DNA of 64,000 nucleotides, taken from the NCBI GenBank assembly GCA_049965715.1, contig JBMFWA010000007.1:1-64000 (forward strand), given 5' to 3'. The translations under genes were made by a program, and so were the position numbers. The notes below the pieces were generated by a model that was given only the letters and a program-made list of their open reading frames with translations, was not told where the DNA came from and did no database searches. Shown piece after piece: positions 41,833 through 51,487 of the stretch (its first letter is position 1; each line of letters begins with the position of its first letter). The stretch is from JAKAFX01 sp049965715. Its GTDB lineage: Archaea > Thermoplasmatota > Thermoplasmata > Thermoplasmatales > Thermoplasmataceae.

Positions 41833-44800
41833 CACCTCCTTCTCCTTTGTCTAACTTTCCCACGCCTTCTTCCGACGACCCGGAATTCTTTTTCAGATCG
41901 TCCTGATCTTTATCCGACCGCAACCCCTTCTCAAACACCTCGCTGTTTTCATCATCAAAGCTTGTTACGCCTATTATGGAATCCGCATACTTAAGGACAG
42001 AATTCTTGAGTGTTACCACAAGTATCTGGGATGTGTATGAGTTTTCCCTGAACATCCTTCCAATTCTTTCTGCGTTTGACCCGTCGAGGAACATGTCAAC
42101 CTCATCCAGGTAGTAAATGGGAGATGGGTTTATACGCTGGACAGCCATTATAAATGCAAGTGCAGTCAGGCTTTTTTCGCCCCCGCTTAAAGCCTCGATT
42201 TTGCTGAAATTGGTTCCCTTGGGCCGGGCTTTAATGTATATCTCAGAATTCAGTGGATCATTTTCATCAGAAATCTCGAGACCCGCCTCACCTCCGTCAG
42301 AAAGGATGTAGTAGATAGAATTCATCTTCTGGTTTATGTCTTTGAAAAGTCTATTGAAAACAATCTTTTTCTGTTCGTTCAGTTTCTGCATAAGATTTTC
42401 CAGATCTCTCCTTTCATCGTTCAGTCTCCCTATCTCCGTTCCCATTTTCTCGAGGTTGCTGTTCTCCTGATCAAATTCATCAATCGCCCTGAGATTGATT
42501 GGGCCCATTGCTTCAGTTTCTTTTTCAAGTAAAGTGATCTGGTTTTTCATCTCAGTTGAACTCATTTCTGTCTGGATAGGCGTTCCCTGAGCCTTTTCGA
42601 GTTCCTCCTTCGTGTCTTTCAATTTTACGATCATATTGTCAAGTTTAGTACCAAGAGTGATGAGATTATCGTGATTACTGCCTATATCGCCCATAATTGA
42701 TTCGGAACTGGACCTCATTGCATCTATTTCGGAATTAAGCGCAGATATCCTGCTGTTGAACTCCTTATTTCTGGCATCCAGTTGTTCCTCCATAGCTCTG
42801 AACTTGCTCATATCATAACCAAGATTCGTCACATCGGTTTCAAGAGCAGAAACAAGTTTATCAATAGCCTTGAGTCTTTCATCTATTTTGGATATATTTT
42901 TAGTGTTTTCCTTCAGAGTAGCCTCAAAAAGTCTTATTTCAGAAACAAGATTTGAAATCTGTTGATTCAAGCCAGTTTCCTTTGACGAAAGATCCTCGAT
43001 AATTGTTTCAAGTTGCCTCTTTCTTGCAATGGTTTCTGGTGAAACTTTTTCCATTTTCTTGTATATCTTCTCTCTTTTTTCTGTCTCCTTCGAAAGATCA
43101 TCTCTTAGTGCAGAAATCCTGGAACTGTTCTCGGAAAGAGAGGATTCCAAACCGCCAATTTCATCCTGCAGTTGTTTGATTGCATTGCTTACCTCGATCA
43201 ACTTTGGTTCGTTCGCCTGTATAGCCTTGTTAAGATCTTCAAATTCTTTTGAATTGGACCCCTCCGTCTTAGAAAGTTCTGCAACCTTTATTCCAACTTC
43301 ATGCATCTCATCCTGCAGATGATTCAGTTCGGCGGTGAGCTGGGCAAGTCTGGAATTCTGATCATTTATGGTGCTGTTGAGTCTTGATAATTTTTCCTCC
43401 ACATTGGCCGCATCATTCTTCTTTTCCGTGAACCCACCGGTTATTGCTCCACTTGCCTCGAAGATATCACCGTCAAGGGTAACCATTCGGACTCCGCCCA
43501 TATTTTTTCTTGAGATTGTAATATCTTTCATGAGGAGAGTGTCCTGAAAGCAATACCATATGACGTTGTCGTATACGCTGTCATAATGAAGGCTCTCTGA
43601 TAGGTAACCCAGACTGTCTCCGGAATTTCGAACAAGGATAGCTTTCCCCCTGGGGCGCCCCGACGCCATCTTATTTAATGGCAGGAACGTCAGCTTCCCC
43701 GCGCGTTCCCTTTTAAGAAGATTCAGGCACTGTTCTGCCACTCCGTCATCAGTTACCACAAACGAATTTAACCTTGCGCCCGCAGAAGCCTCAACAGCAC
43801 TTCTGACATTATCATCAAACGTGATGAGATCCCTGACCGTGCCAATTATTCCGCCAATTTCGCCGGACGATCTGGCGCTATTAATAACCTGCGAAGCTCT
43901 GGAACTGCCGGAATGGGATCTGGAAGAAATCGAGAGAAGTTTCTCGTATTCTCTGCCATTTTCATTGATTTGCCTGGATAGTTCATCCTTCTCCCGGCTC
44001 TTCTCTGAAATAACTTTCCTGAGATCATAAAATCTCTTATTCAGGGAATCAAGCTGTTTTCTCTTATCGCTTACAGTATCAGAGTTATTCTTGATTCTCC
44101 ATTTTGCGTCCCGAATCTCAAATTCAAGGTCGGCCTTCCTGTTTTCCAGATTTATGAGGTCGTTCGTTTTTGAGTTCTTTCTTGCGTTAAGTTCGTCAGA
44201 AGAAACTTTCAGACCTTCTATCTCAAGGTTAAGAGCAGCAATAATTTGATCAGACTTTTCCAGTTCCAGTTTTATTTTGTAAAAGTCACCTGCAAGATCC
44301 TCGTCCTGCTTGGTCAATGATGAAAGTTCATTCTTTTTTGCAGATATCTCTTCTCTAATCCTATCCAGATCCGATCTTAATGAAACGAGCAAGGAATTAA
44401 ATTGGGATATCTCAGGTTCCTTTGTTTCTGTATCTTCCTCAAGTACCTTTCTATCCGAAATCAATTTTTCCTTTTCCTCTCTGAGGTCCGAAATCTTCAT
44501 TTTTTTCTCTGCGATGTTAATCCGACATTGATTTATCTTAACCTGGACCTCTTTTAAGGCATCACCCGAAATTTCTTCCTTTTCCTTTTCAATTGCCCTG
44601 ATCTCAGAGGTTTTACTTGTTATTGTCTGGGCTATCTGCTCCTTCCTCTCGTTTAGCTTCTTCTCTTCGGTCTTCAATTCCTCTATTTTTCTGGAATAGA
44701 CCTCTACCTGATTTTCAAGTCCTCCGACTTCCCTCTGGAGTATGGTGAAACGAAGATTCTGTATTTCAGCCTGAACTGTTGTGAAGTGGACGGCGTCTTC

Positions 44801-45436
44801 CTTCTGGGATCTGAGCATTTCAACTCTGGCAGAAAGCTCCGTTTTCAATGCTTCAAGGGTCTTGAGGTTAGAAAGGATTCCGTCAATATCGCTCTTGGCT
44901 TTGTCTATCTGATTGTTATAGCTCTCAATTCCCGCGATTGACTCAAGTAATTTTCTTCTTTCAAATCCAGTCATCTTGACAAGATTGTTGATATCACCCT
45001 GGAGCACAAAGCTGTATGAATCAAGAAACAGTTGCATTCGCTGAAGGTATTCCTCCACCTCGTATCTCTTTGCCCTGTTGTCGTTGATATAATAATTGCT
45101 CTTGTATTCCTCACCTTCCTTGACAAGTTCTCTGGAGATCCTTGTGAGTCTGAGTTCATCCGGAAGACCTTCTCTCTCAGAATCAACGGTGATTGTGACC
45201 TTGCAGTAATTCTTCTGCCTTTGGCTGGACGATGCTTTGTGAATTAGGTCGGAAAGCCTGTCAGCCCTGATGGTTTTGGAAGATCTCGTTCCAAGAACAA
45301 ATAGAAGCGAGTCTCCTATGTTGCTCTTTCCGCTTCCATTGGGACCACTGATAATTGAAAAACCTTTCTCAAAGTGTATAGTTTTCTTGTTTCCGAAGGA
45401 TTTGAAGTTATCCAGTTCCAGAGATTTAATAAACAT
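41816..45436 (-). CDS. smc: Chromosome segregation protein SMC
   Basis: A chromosome-organising ATPase of about 1206 residues. The N-terminal Walker A is SGPNGSGKSNI (31-38 for GPNGSGKS), two long coiled-coil arms flank a central hinge with GEIGGIIGTVRDLI and RAGKLTFLPLNKM, and the C-terminal head has the signature LSGGEKSLTALAF and the Walker B IYYLDEVDMFLDG. An open frame reaches 45481, but the ATG at 45436 has an ideal AGGAG five bases upstream and starts MFIKSLELDNFKSFG as in the family. First gene of an overlapping operon smc-scpA-Cas4-like halves-tyrS. Confidence 0.96.
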   Translation of the reverse strand: MFIKSLELDNFKSFGNKKTIHFEKGFSIISGPNGSGKSNIGDSLLFVLGTRSSKTIRADRLSDLIHKASSSQRQKNYCKVTITVDSEREGLPDELRLTRISRELVKEGEEYKSNYYINDNRAKRYEVEEYLQRMQLFLDSYSFVLQGDINNLVKMTGFERRKLLESIAGIESYNNQIDKAKSDIDGILSNLKTLEALKTELSARVEMLRSQKEDAVHFTTVQAEIQNLRFTILQREVGGLENQVEVYSRKIEELKTEEKKLNERKEQIAQTITSKTSEIRAIEKEKEEISGDALKEVQVKINQCRINIAEKKMKISDLREEKEKLISDRKVLEEDTETKEPEISQFNSLLVSLRSDLDRIREEISAKKNELSSLTKQDEDLAGDFYKIKLELEKSDQIIAALNLEIEGLKVSSDELNARKNSKTNDLINLENRKADLEFEIRDAKWRIKNNSDTVSDKRKQLDSLNKRFYDLRKVISEKSREKDELSRQINENGREYEKLLSISSRSHSGSSRASQVINSARSSGEIGGIIGTVRDLITFDDNVRSAVEASAGARLNSFVVTDDGVAEQCLNLLKRERAGKLTFLPLNKMASGRPRGKAILVRNSGDSLGYLSESLHYDSVYDNVIWYCFQDTLLMKDITISRKNMGGVRMVTLDGDIFEASGAITGGFTEKKNDAANVEEKLSRLNSTINDQNSRLAQLTAELNHLQDEMHEVGIKVAELSKTEGSNSKEFEDLNKAIQANEPKLIEVSNAIKQLQDEIGGLESSLSENSSRISALRDDLSKETEKREKIYKKMEKVSPETIARKRQLETIIEDLSSKETGLNQQISNLVSEIRLFEATLKENTKNISKIDERLKAIDKLVSALETDVTNLGYDMSKFRAMEEQLDARNKEFNSRISALNSEIDAMRSSSESIMGDIGSNHDNLITLGTKLDNMIVKLKDTKEELEKAQGTPIQTEMSSTEMKNQITLLEKETEAMGPINLRAIDEFDQENSNLEKMGTEIGRLNDERRDLENLMQKLNEQKKIVFNRLFKDINQKMNSIYYILSDGGEAGLEISDENDPLNSEIYIKARPKGTNFSKIEALSGGEKSLTALAFIMAVQRINPSPIYYLDEVDMFLDGSNAERIGRMFRENSYTSQILVVTLKNSVLKYADSIIGVTSFDDENSEVFEKGLRSDKDQDDLKKNSGSSEEGVGKLDKGEGGDENKD

Positions 45437-45578
45437 TTTAGCTCCTGTCAGACAGTTGTCGGATATTATATGAGTAACCATGTATTAATATAAATAATTT
45501 TTTGTCGAAATTGAATAATAATTGGTCAAAAGAGGGACAGAATGAAATGTTATATGATCCCATGCTTTTCCATTGGCT

Positions 45579-46601
45579 ATGGAACCGAAATGTGTAAGAT
45601 GCGGTTCAAAACGCATTGGAACTGAACATGTATGTTCGAAATGTGGTGGTGTCTTTCACATGAAACCGGATTTCAAGTATTCATCAAACTTTTCCGACAA
45701 TTTTCCTTATGTGAATAATTGGATTTCTCTGGGAGAAGTGATGTCCCCTATCCTGGAAAGGGAAAATGCAGCCTTCAAACTTGATTATTTCCAGCCCACA
45801 TTTTCATACAAGGATCGAGGATCCAGGGTGATGATATCCTATCTGAATGGCGTGAGCAGGAAGTATGGTATCAGAGAGATAAATGAAGATTCTTCTGGAA
45901 ATGCAGGTTCCTCTATAGCTGCGTATGGCAAGGCTGCCGGTTTTAGTGTAAATATCTTCGTTCCTGCACAGACTGTTAAGAATAAAATTGAGCAGATAAG
46001 GCTGTACGGCGCCAATATACATGAAATAAGAGGGAGCAGAGAAGACGTTTCAATTGCGGCAAGAGAAAATAAGGGCGTTTATGCAAGCCACGTATATACT
46101 CCAGAATTTAGAGACGGTATCAGATCCCTTTCATATGAGATTTTTGAACAGACAGCCGGGAATATTCCAGAGAATATTTTCCTGCCGGCATCTGCAGGGA
46201 CCCTTTCAATAGGAGTTTTTGAAGGATTCATGCACCTGCTTGACTCAGGAGAAATTGAATCAATGCCCAGAATAATAATGGTACAGCCAGAGGTGATATC
46301 CCCTATTTGTGACGTGCTGAACAACAAAAAACGATCGACAGCATACGGGAGATCTATAGCCGACGCCTTAATCACAATCAGTTCACCCCTTATGGAAATA
46401 ATCCAGTCAAGAATGGTCAATAACGTTAGATGCATTACGGTTACTGAAGATGAAATTGTGATATCGAGGGATGCACTGGCTGGAGCAGGGATGATAGTGG
46501 AGTTCAGCTCCGCAGTTGCCTATGCGGGAATGATGAAGTACAGGCCAAAAGCCAGATCAATGGTGGTGCTTACCGGCAATGGTCTGAAGAATTTTTCATG
46601 A
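45579..46601 (+). CDS. thrC: Threonine synthase-like PLP enzyme
   Basis: A fold-type II PLP enzyme of 340 residues. The N-terminus has a zinc ribbon (CVRCGSKRIGTEHVCSKCGG), and the PLP lysine is in FQPTFSYKDRGS. A DSSGNAGSSIAAYG phosphate-binding loop follows. The best match is threonine synthase, which converts O-phosphohomoserine to threonine; related enzymes with the same fold include cysteate or threonine dehydratases. A TTG at 45573 is an alternative start, but a GTTATATGA box about 26 bases before the ATG at 45579 favours the latter as leaderless. Ends overlap the convergent OsmC gene by 6 bases. Confidence 0.85.
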   Translation: MEPKCVRCGSKRIGTEHVCSKCGGVFHMKPDFKYSSNFSDNFPYVNNWISLGEVMSPILERENAAFKLDYFQPTFSYKDRGSRVMISYLNGVSRKYGIREINEDSSGNAGSSIAAYGKAAGFSVNIFVPAQTVKNKIEQIRLYGANIHEIRGSREDVSIAARENKGVYASHVYTPEFRDGIRSLSYEIFEQTAGNIPENIFLPASAGTLSIGVFEGFMHLLDSGEIESMPRIIMVQPEVISPICDVLNNKKRSTAYGRSIADALITISSPLMEIIQSRMVNNVRCITVTEDEIVISRDALAGAGMIVEFSSAVAYAGMMKYRPKARSMVVLTGNGLKNFS

Positions 46602-47048
46602 GTCGGTGAAATTCTTCGGGTCCCGGTGATCATAAATCAGCTTATTATTCACGCTCAGGCTGAACGTAACATGGGCACCGCCCCTTTCGACAAGTATGGA
46701 AACGCTGCAATACTTTCTAAGTGACAAGAGTACAGCCTTCAGCGCCTGTGAGGGCTCAACCAGTCCTCCCATTTTATAGTGTATATTGACAGTTTTCAGC
46801 GTCCTAGGTATTTCGGTCTCCCGTTCCGCCTCCACCGTGACAGAGAATTCAGAAGGTCTGACCTTCATTTTTGATAGGATCAGTATTACATCCGACCCTG
46901 TACAACTGCCTACTGCGAGCAAAAGGTATTCTGTTGGAGCAAAAAAATCTCCCCTGTCGAATAGTTCCTCCTTTATATTCACATTTGCCTTGCCCTGGAC
47001 TGTCGTTTGAAATCCAATTCCTTCTACAAGTTTAAATTCGACCTTCAC
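46596..47048 (-). CDS. OsmC family protein
   Basis: A 150-residue OsmC/Ohr-fold protein, probably a thiol-dependent (hydro)peroxidase or thiol carrier. The two family cysteines are present in VGSCTGSDVILI and LRKYCSVSIL. Residues 32-44 (FDRGDFFAPTEYL) match the dimer region. The physiological substrate is unknown. It is convergent with threonine synthase and shares the direction of the SQR/DUF1641 pair, 112 bases downstream of it. Confidence 0.85.
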   Translation of the reverse strand: MKVEFKLVEGIGFQTTVQGKANVNIKEELFDRGDFFAPTEYLLLAVGSCTGSDVILILSKMKVRPSEFSVTVEAERETEIPRTLKTVNIHYKMGGLVEPSQALKAVLLSLRKYCSVSILVERGGAHVTFSLSVNNKLIYDHRDPKNFTDS

Positions 47049-47160
47049 AACAACTTGATATGATTAGGTTTAAAACATTTTGGCAGGAAAGCATCATTAT
47101 AATGGGAAAATGAATGACTCATAAATTGAGATAAGGATTAAAAATCATTCAGCGAACAGT

Positions 47161-47643
47161 TTATTTTTCGTCTACGTTTCTTAGAATTTTTCCCACGAAT
47201 TTCAAGACATTGATCAGGGCTGTCATGCCTGAGGCCACTTCTGGATCCTTTAATATTGACATTAGCTTCATAACTCCAAATCTTTCCGGATTTTTTGCCC
47301 CATCCAGCAGAGTTTCAGACAGTCCATCCACATTGAAGGCAAGTTCTTTTACAATGTCGTTCGTTCTTTCGTCCTGTATCAGGTTCAAAAATGCCGGCAG
47401 TATGTTAAACAATTTTCCGACCGATCTCATTGTACTTTCAGAACCTATTATCCTTACCAGGTACGTGGGATCAGATGGGAAATAATCCTTCACTATGTCA
47501 CCAATAAGTTTGAACATTCCCGATTTTCCCATCGTATCCAGAATAGTCGCAAACGACAGGAGATCGTCCTGATTTTCCAGGAGTATCTTAAGAGCTGTCT
47601 CCATTTTATCTTCTTTCTGGTCATCCATCTTTTTTTCTTCCAT
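47161..47643 (-). CDS. DUF1641 protein, SQR partner
   Basis: A 160-residue all-helical soluble protein of the DUF1641 type, with LLENQDDLLSFATILDTMGKSG, SVGKLFNILPAFLNLIQDE and a GAKNPERFGVMKLMSILKDPEVASG segment. Members are often encoded next to sulfide:quinone reductases or formate dehydrogenases; their biochemical role is unknown. The ATG at 47643 has AGGTG six bases upstream, better than the GTG at 47652. It starts 13 bases after the SQR-like gene, so they form one operon. Confidence 0.82.
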   Translation of the reverse strand: MEEKKMDDQKEDKMETALKILLENQDDLLSFATILDTMGKSGMFKLIGDIVKDYFPSDPTYLVRIIGSESTMRSVGKLFNILPAFLNLIQDERTNDIVKELAFNVDGLSETLLDGAKNPERFGVMKLMSILKDPEVASGMTALINVLKFVGKILRNVDEK

Positions 47644-47656
47644 TTTCAACACCTTG

Positions 47657-48805
47657 TTACATGCCTCTTACCAAGTAGGAAAAGTAGGTATCAGCTTCCA
47701 TCAATTTAACAAGAAAATCAAATTTGTTTGGTTTGCCTATTTTTGGAGTGCTTTCATAATCTTCGTAGATCGGAAAGGCCATTTTATTTCCGGCAAACGA
47801 AAGGCAATTTGACTCTCCATTATACCGTGACAAGGGATAATCGCTTCCAAGATCTCTCGATATTTGTGAAGAAACTGCTTCTGCCTGTTTGATACAAGAA
47901 TAACCGGTTTTAGAGGTGTTTAGATCTGTAGCGTCCCCAATGGCGAATACATCCTTTCTGTCCTTGTAGTTCAGATAATGCCTGTCCACATTCACATATC
48001 CAGACTCATTGGAAATTCCTGAATCCAGAAGGAAGCGCTGACCCGTGTGTGGAGGAATCATTACAAGTAAACTGTAGTTGGTGTGTTCTCCATTTTTAGA
48101 AACCACCTCATGGTTCTTTTCACTAATGGAATTCACGCGAAAGTTGCTTAGAAGTTCCACATTATGGTCACTCAGAATTTCTTCACCTATTTTACTCCCG
48201 CCAGTGGACGGAAGGATGGAATCGAAGGGAGTTAAGAGACTTATTTTTGATTTTTCTCTTATCCCTTTTCTCTTCAGGTATTCGTCCAAGAGAACGGAAA
48301 ACTGAAAAGCGTTTGGCGGGCATTGCTTTTCCAGATCAGGAGAAGCAACCACTACATTTCCACCGTTAAACTTTTCAAGAATATTTTTGAGTTCCATTGC
48401 ATGCTGTAAATCATCGAAATGTTTTCCCTCACCCTCATATCCCGGCAAAGTTTCAGGGCTATAGGTTGTTCCGGTGGAAATTACAAGGTAATCAAACGAC
48501 TCTAGCGTACCAGATTTCAGAGATACAATCCTTTGTTCTAGATCGATCCTGACAGCCTCATCTCTCATATAGGTGACTGAACTGTGCAGAAGAAATGCTG
48601 TGCTCTTGAGACTCCTATGGTATTCTTTCATGTTGAAGGGTATCAGAAGACCGTCCGGTCTGAAAAAATGCCTGGGTGAAAGTCCTATAACCTTTATTTC
48701 GGCAATTTTCTGGGAGATCAGCAAACTGAGTTTATTGGCAACGGTGAGTCCCGACATCCCGTCACCAAGCACCAGAATCTTACTTTTCCCAGCCATTCGA
48801 CTCAC
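47657..48805 (-). CDS. Sulfide:quinone reductase-like FAD oxidoreductase
   Basis: A 382-residue two-dinucleotide-binding-domain flavoprotein. It has KILVLGDGMSGLTVANKL near residues 8-25, YLVISTGTTYSPE, EKQCPPNAFQF with the first conserved redox cysteine, and a C-terminal DVFAIGDATDLN followed by GYSCIKQAE, which gives a second cysteine. This matches SQR or a related NAD-independent quinone reductase; the C-terminal helices could attach it to the membrane. It would feed electrons from sulfide to quinones. The DUF1641 gene follows, a common pairing in thermoacidophiles. GTG start with AAGGAG close by. Confidence 0.8.
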   Translation of the reverse strand: MSRMAGKSKILVLGDGMSGLTVANKLSLLISQKIAEIKVIGLSPRHFFRPDGLLIPFNMKEYHRSLKSTAFLLHSSVTYMRDEAVRIDLEQRIVSLKSGTLESFDYLVISTGTTYSPETLPGYEGEGKHFDDLQHAMELKNILEKFNGGNVVVASPDLEKQCPPNAFQFSVLLDEYLKRKGIREKSKISLLTPFDSILPSTGGSKIGEEILSDHNVELLSNFRVNSISEKNHEVVSKNGEHTNYSLLVMIPPHTGQRFLLDSGISNESGYVNVDRHYLNYKDRKDVFAIGDATDLNTSKTGYSCIKQAEAVSSQISRDLGSDYPLSRYNGESNCLSFAGNKMAFPIYEDYESTPKIGKPNKFDFLVKLMEADTYFSYLVRGM

Positions 48806-49045
48806 TTTCTCCTTTCAACGGAAATGGCATTAATTAAAAATGAATCCAATAAATATTGAGCAATATGAGGTATGGTCATCATACTGCAATCATCCGGACA
48901 TATTATAACTTTTTTTATTAACTGTAAGGCTAGCCAAGTCACAGCTAAGGTAATAACGCAAATAACAAGGTTCGAATTCAAATCGGTGAAAAAATGTTGA
49001 TCGCAAAATGAAAAAAACTTAATAGGATGAAGTATATTTTAGTCA

Positions 49046-50062
49046 TTGGAATTTCTAGACATCGAAATCATTCGGAGCATGGGATGGCCGAATGAGGAAA
49101 TCCTCTTAGGCGATCCGTCATCGTTAAGATTCAAACGTGCGTCAGCCTTTTATATATATAATACCCTAGTTGATAAAATAAACAGGGGATCAGTTACACT
49201 TCAAGATCGAATCTCAAAGAGCAATGTCAGTGATCGGTTGAACAGAATTCGAAAAGCAATCGATGTGAGGGCAGTGATAAATCCATTGCTGATAGGAATG
49301 CACAGAATGTCGCTCAGCTTCAATTCAGACATAGTGAGGAACTCAGATATACAAAAGATACAGACAGATCTTGACTGTGTCGATGCCCTGCATCAGGGAA
49401 TGATTCTCCTAAGAGACGGTTCGATGGCTCCGGGATTCGGATGCGATGTATTCTTTGAGAACGAAACAGACCTCGACAATAAAATAAAATCGCTCCTGGA
49501 ATATGTCCCTAACGCAAGTTTGAACGATATGGTACCTCATGACGATCTCTTTGGTGTGAACACAGAAGGTAATCTAAGGAAACTGAGGTCATATGCAGGC
49601 GGACTCAGGAAGGGTATAAGGGCGATAATGGAACAGTTAATTATTGATCCCATGATCAGATTCAGCGAAATATCTGCAAATACGGGTATGACCAGGTCCA
49701 GTGCAAAGAAACTTTATGGTGAACTTTTATCCAGCGGCGCAATAAGGTTTGAGCCTGCTTTGAACGGGGAACGAATCGGGGATGATACGGTCACCATTGT
49801 AATACTTAAAGTACCTGATAATGAGAAGGAAAGAGTTGAATCAGATCTTCTCACAAAATCAATGTTGGGTAAACGTTACATAATGAAGAAAACTCATTTG
49901 AGAAACAGACTTGAATACATGTGCTGGACAAACGATTATTATGATAACCTCGACATGACCAGGGAGATAATTGATATAGCTGACGGGTTTGATCCGAAAT
50001 TAGTTCTGTTTGTTCGAACATTTTTTAACAAGGAGTCATCATTGAGACTTCTGAAAAAATAA
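49046..50062 (+). CDS. Two-HTH regulator-like protein, 338 aa
   Basis: Unrecognised 338-residue soluble protein with two helix-turn-helix-like regions. One is near residues 50-75 (GSVTLQDRISKSNVSDRLNRIR) and a clear Lrp-like one is near 210-240 (IRFSEISANTGMTRSSAKKLYGELLSSGAIR). A probable regulatory domain follows. It is likely a transcriptional regulator. The first codon is TTG at 49046 with an AT-rich box about 26 bases earlier; ATG at 49079 is an alternative start. Divergent from the SQR operon and a separate transcript from rpo11. Confidence 0.6.
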   Translation: MEFLDIEIIRSMGWPNEEILLGDPSSLRFKRASAFYIYNTLVDKINRGSVTLQDRISKSNVSDRLNRIRKAIDVRAVINPLLIGMHRMSLSFNSDIVRNSDIQKIQTDLDCVDALHQGMILLRDGSMAPGFGCDVFFENETDLDNKIKSLLEYVPNASLNDMVPHDDLFGVNTEGNLRKLRSYAGGLRKGIRAIMEQLIIDPMIRFSEISANTGMTRSSAKKLYGELLSSGAIRFEPALNGERIGDDTVTIVILKVPDNEKERVESDLLTKSMLGKRYIMKKTHLRNRLEYMCWTNDYYDNLDMTREIIDIADGFDPKLVLFVRTFFNKESSLRLLKK

Positions 50063-50163
50063 TTTTTCTTTTAAAACATTAAACCCAGCTCAAAGGAAAT
50101 AAAGTCATGGGATCGTCGAGCAGCCTTGGATAGTAATTTATATAGAAAAGGTATGAGGGTAGG

Positions 50164-50460
50164 ATGGACTGCAAGCTTAGGGTAGTATCCAAGGATAAAA
50201 ACTCCATAACACTGGAAATGCTCAATTACGACAATACTCTCCTGAGACCACTGATCGAGGAGCTGCTGAAAGATGAACAGGTTGAGGAATCAAGATACTA
50301 CATCAAGCATCCTGTCATTGACAATCCGCAAATATTTGTTAAAGTCAAAACAGGCAAACCGCAGGCTGCCGTTAAGAGAGCCATAAGGAAACTATCAAAG
50401 AGATACGAGTCATTGTCGGAAGATCTTTCAAAGGCCATTAAAAAAGCGGAAAACAATTAG
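50164..50460 (+). CDS. rpo11: RNA polymerase subunit Rpo11 (RpoL)
   Basis: A 98-residue assembly-platform subunit that pairs with Rpo3. Signatures are ITLEMLNYDNTLLRPLIEELLKD, YYIKHPVIDNPQIFVKVKTGKP and a helical C-terminus. A TATA-like ATTTATATAG lies about 25 bases before the ATG. The next gene begins without a gap. Confidence 0.94.
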   Translation: MDCKLRVVSKDKNSITLEMLNYDNTLLRPLIEELLKDEQVEESRYYIKHPVIDNPQIFVKVKTGKPQAAVKRAIRKLSKRYESLSEDLSKAIKKAENN

Positions 50461-50466
50461 GTGCCG

Positions 50467-51441
50467 ATGGGAACTGCAGGTCAGAAATTCATACTTGAGT
50501 TCAGCAAGGAAAACTTAGAAGCTGCGTTTTTTGAACTGAACTCGATTCAGGTCAGTTTTAAAGATTTCAGAGTTCTAACCATAGAGAGAAATATTGCAAT
50601 TATCATTGGAAATGAAAAGAGTGCAAGAAGGTCTGCCTTTCTAAAATTCATATCTGCCGTCATATGTGAAGCTGACAGTCCGTGGAAGTTTTCAACCTGT
50701 GAAATACCTGAAGGAATGTTTTATGTCAGGATTATAGGCGGTAACGATCAGAAGAATATAAACGAGGCCCAGATTGGAGATATCATCGGGGCGAAGGGAA
50801 GGGTAAATTTCCATAATCCTGACTTTATTCTCAGGGCCATAAAAGTCGATAATTGGTACCTTGCCAAACTGGTGTATTCACAGGATGTGAAAGAGATGGA
50901 AAAACGCAGGTCCCCTCTCAGACCATTTTTTTCCCCTGTTTCAATGCATCCCAGATACGCAAAGTTCCTTGTTAATTCCACAGTGTGTATCCCAGGCGAT
51001 ACAATTCTGGACCCCTTCTGCGGCACAGGAGGAATTCTCATAGAGGCAGGTCTGTTGGGTTTGAAGGCAATAGGCAATGACGTCTCTCTTAGTATGGTTA
51101 TGGGCGCAAGGCTCAATTGCAAATTTTATGGTTTGAATGATGTGAGAATAACAAATCATGATGTCTCAAATCTGTCTCTTGATGAGAATGTGGATGGAAT
51201 CGCCACTGATTTCCCATATGGAAGAAATTCTGCTGTATTTAAAACAGAGGGGATGGACCTTTACAGAAATGCGTTTATGAAATTTCATGAGTTCCTGAAG
51301 GAAGGTAAAAGATGCAGTGTAGTTGTTTCAGACCTGAAAAGTCTTGAACCTGCTCAGGGTTTATTCTCCACGGTCAAAATAATTCCTGTGAGGCAGCATA
51401 AATCCCTGACAAGATTCTACTCAGTCTTGGTGAAAAAATAA
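50467..51441 (+). CDS. trmG10: tRNA (guanine(10)-N2)-dimethyltransferase
   Basis: A SAM-dependent tRNA methyltransferase of about 324 residues. An N-terminal THUMP-like region precedes a Rossmann domain with ILDPFCGTGGILIEAGLLG (motif I) and the catalytic motif IV as TDFPYGRN, typically D-P-P-Y in this family. RSPLRPFFSPVSMHPRYAKFLVN precedes motif I, as in Trm-G10 enzymes. AGGTG lies just before the ATG at 50467, and a GTG at 50461 could also serve as the start. It follows rpo11 without a gap. Confidence 0.86.
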   Translation: MGTAGQKFILEFSKENLEAAFFELNSIQVSFKDFRVLTIERNIAIIIGNEKSARRSAFLKFISAVICEADSPWKFSTCEIPEGMFYVRIIGGNDQKNINEAQIGDIIGAKGRVNFHNPDFILRAIKVDNWYLAKLVYSQDVKEMEKRRSPLRPFFSPVSMHPRYAKFLVNSTVCIPGDTILDPFCGTGGILIEAGLLGLKAIGNDVSLSMVMGARLNCKFYGLNDVRITNHDVSNLSLDENVDGIATDFPYGRNSAVFKTEGMDLYRNAFMKFHEFLKEGKRCSVVVSDLKSLEPAQGLFSTVKIIPVRQHKSLTRFYSVLVKK

Positions 51442-51487
51442 CAGGTCATAATGATTTGGACTTGAATTTTACTACGAGATAATGAAT

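Noticed and set aside
48891..48960. GGCTAGCC and nearby AT-rich words in the SQR/regulator gap as an operator
   Set aside because: The palindrome is only 8 bases and not positioned at either promoter; expected by chance.
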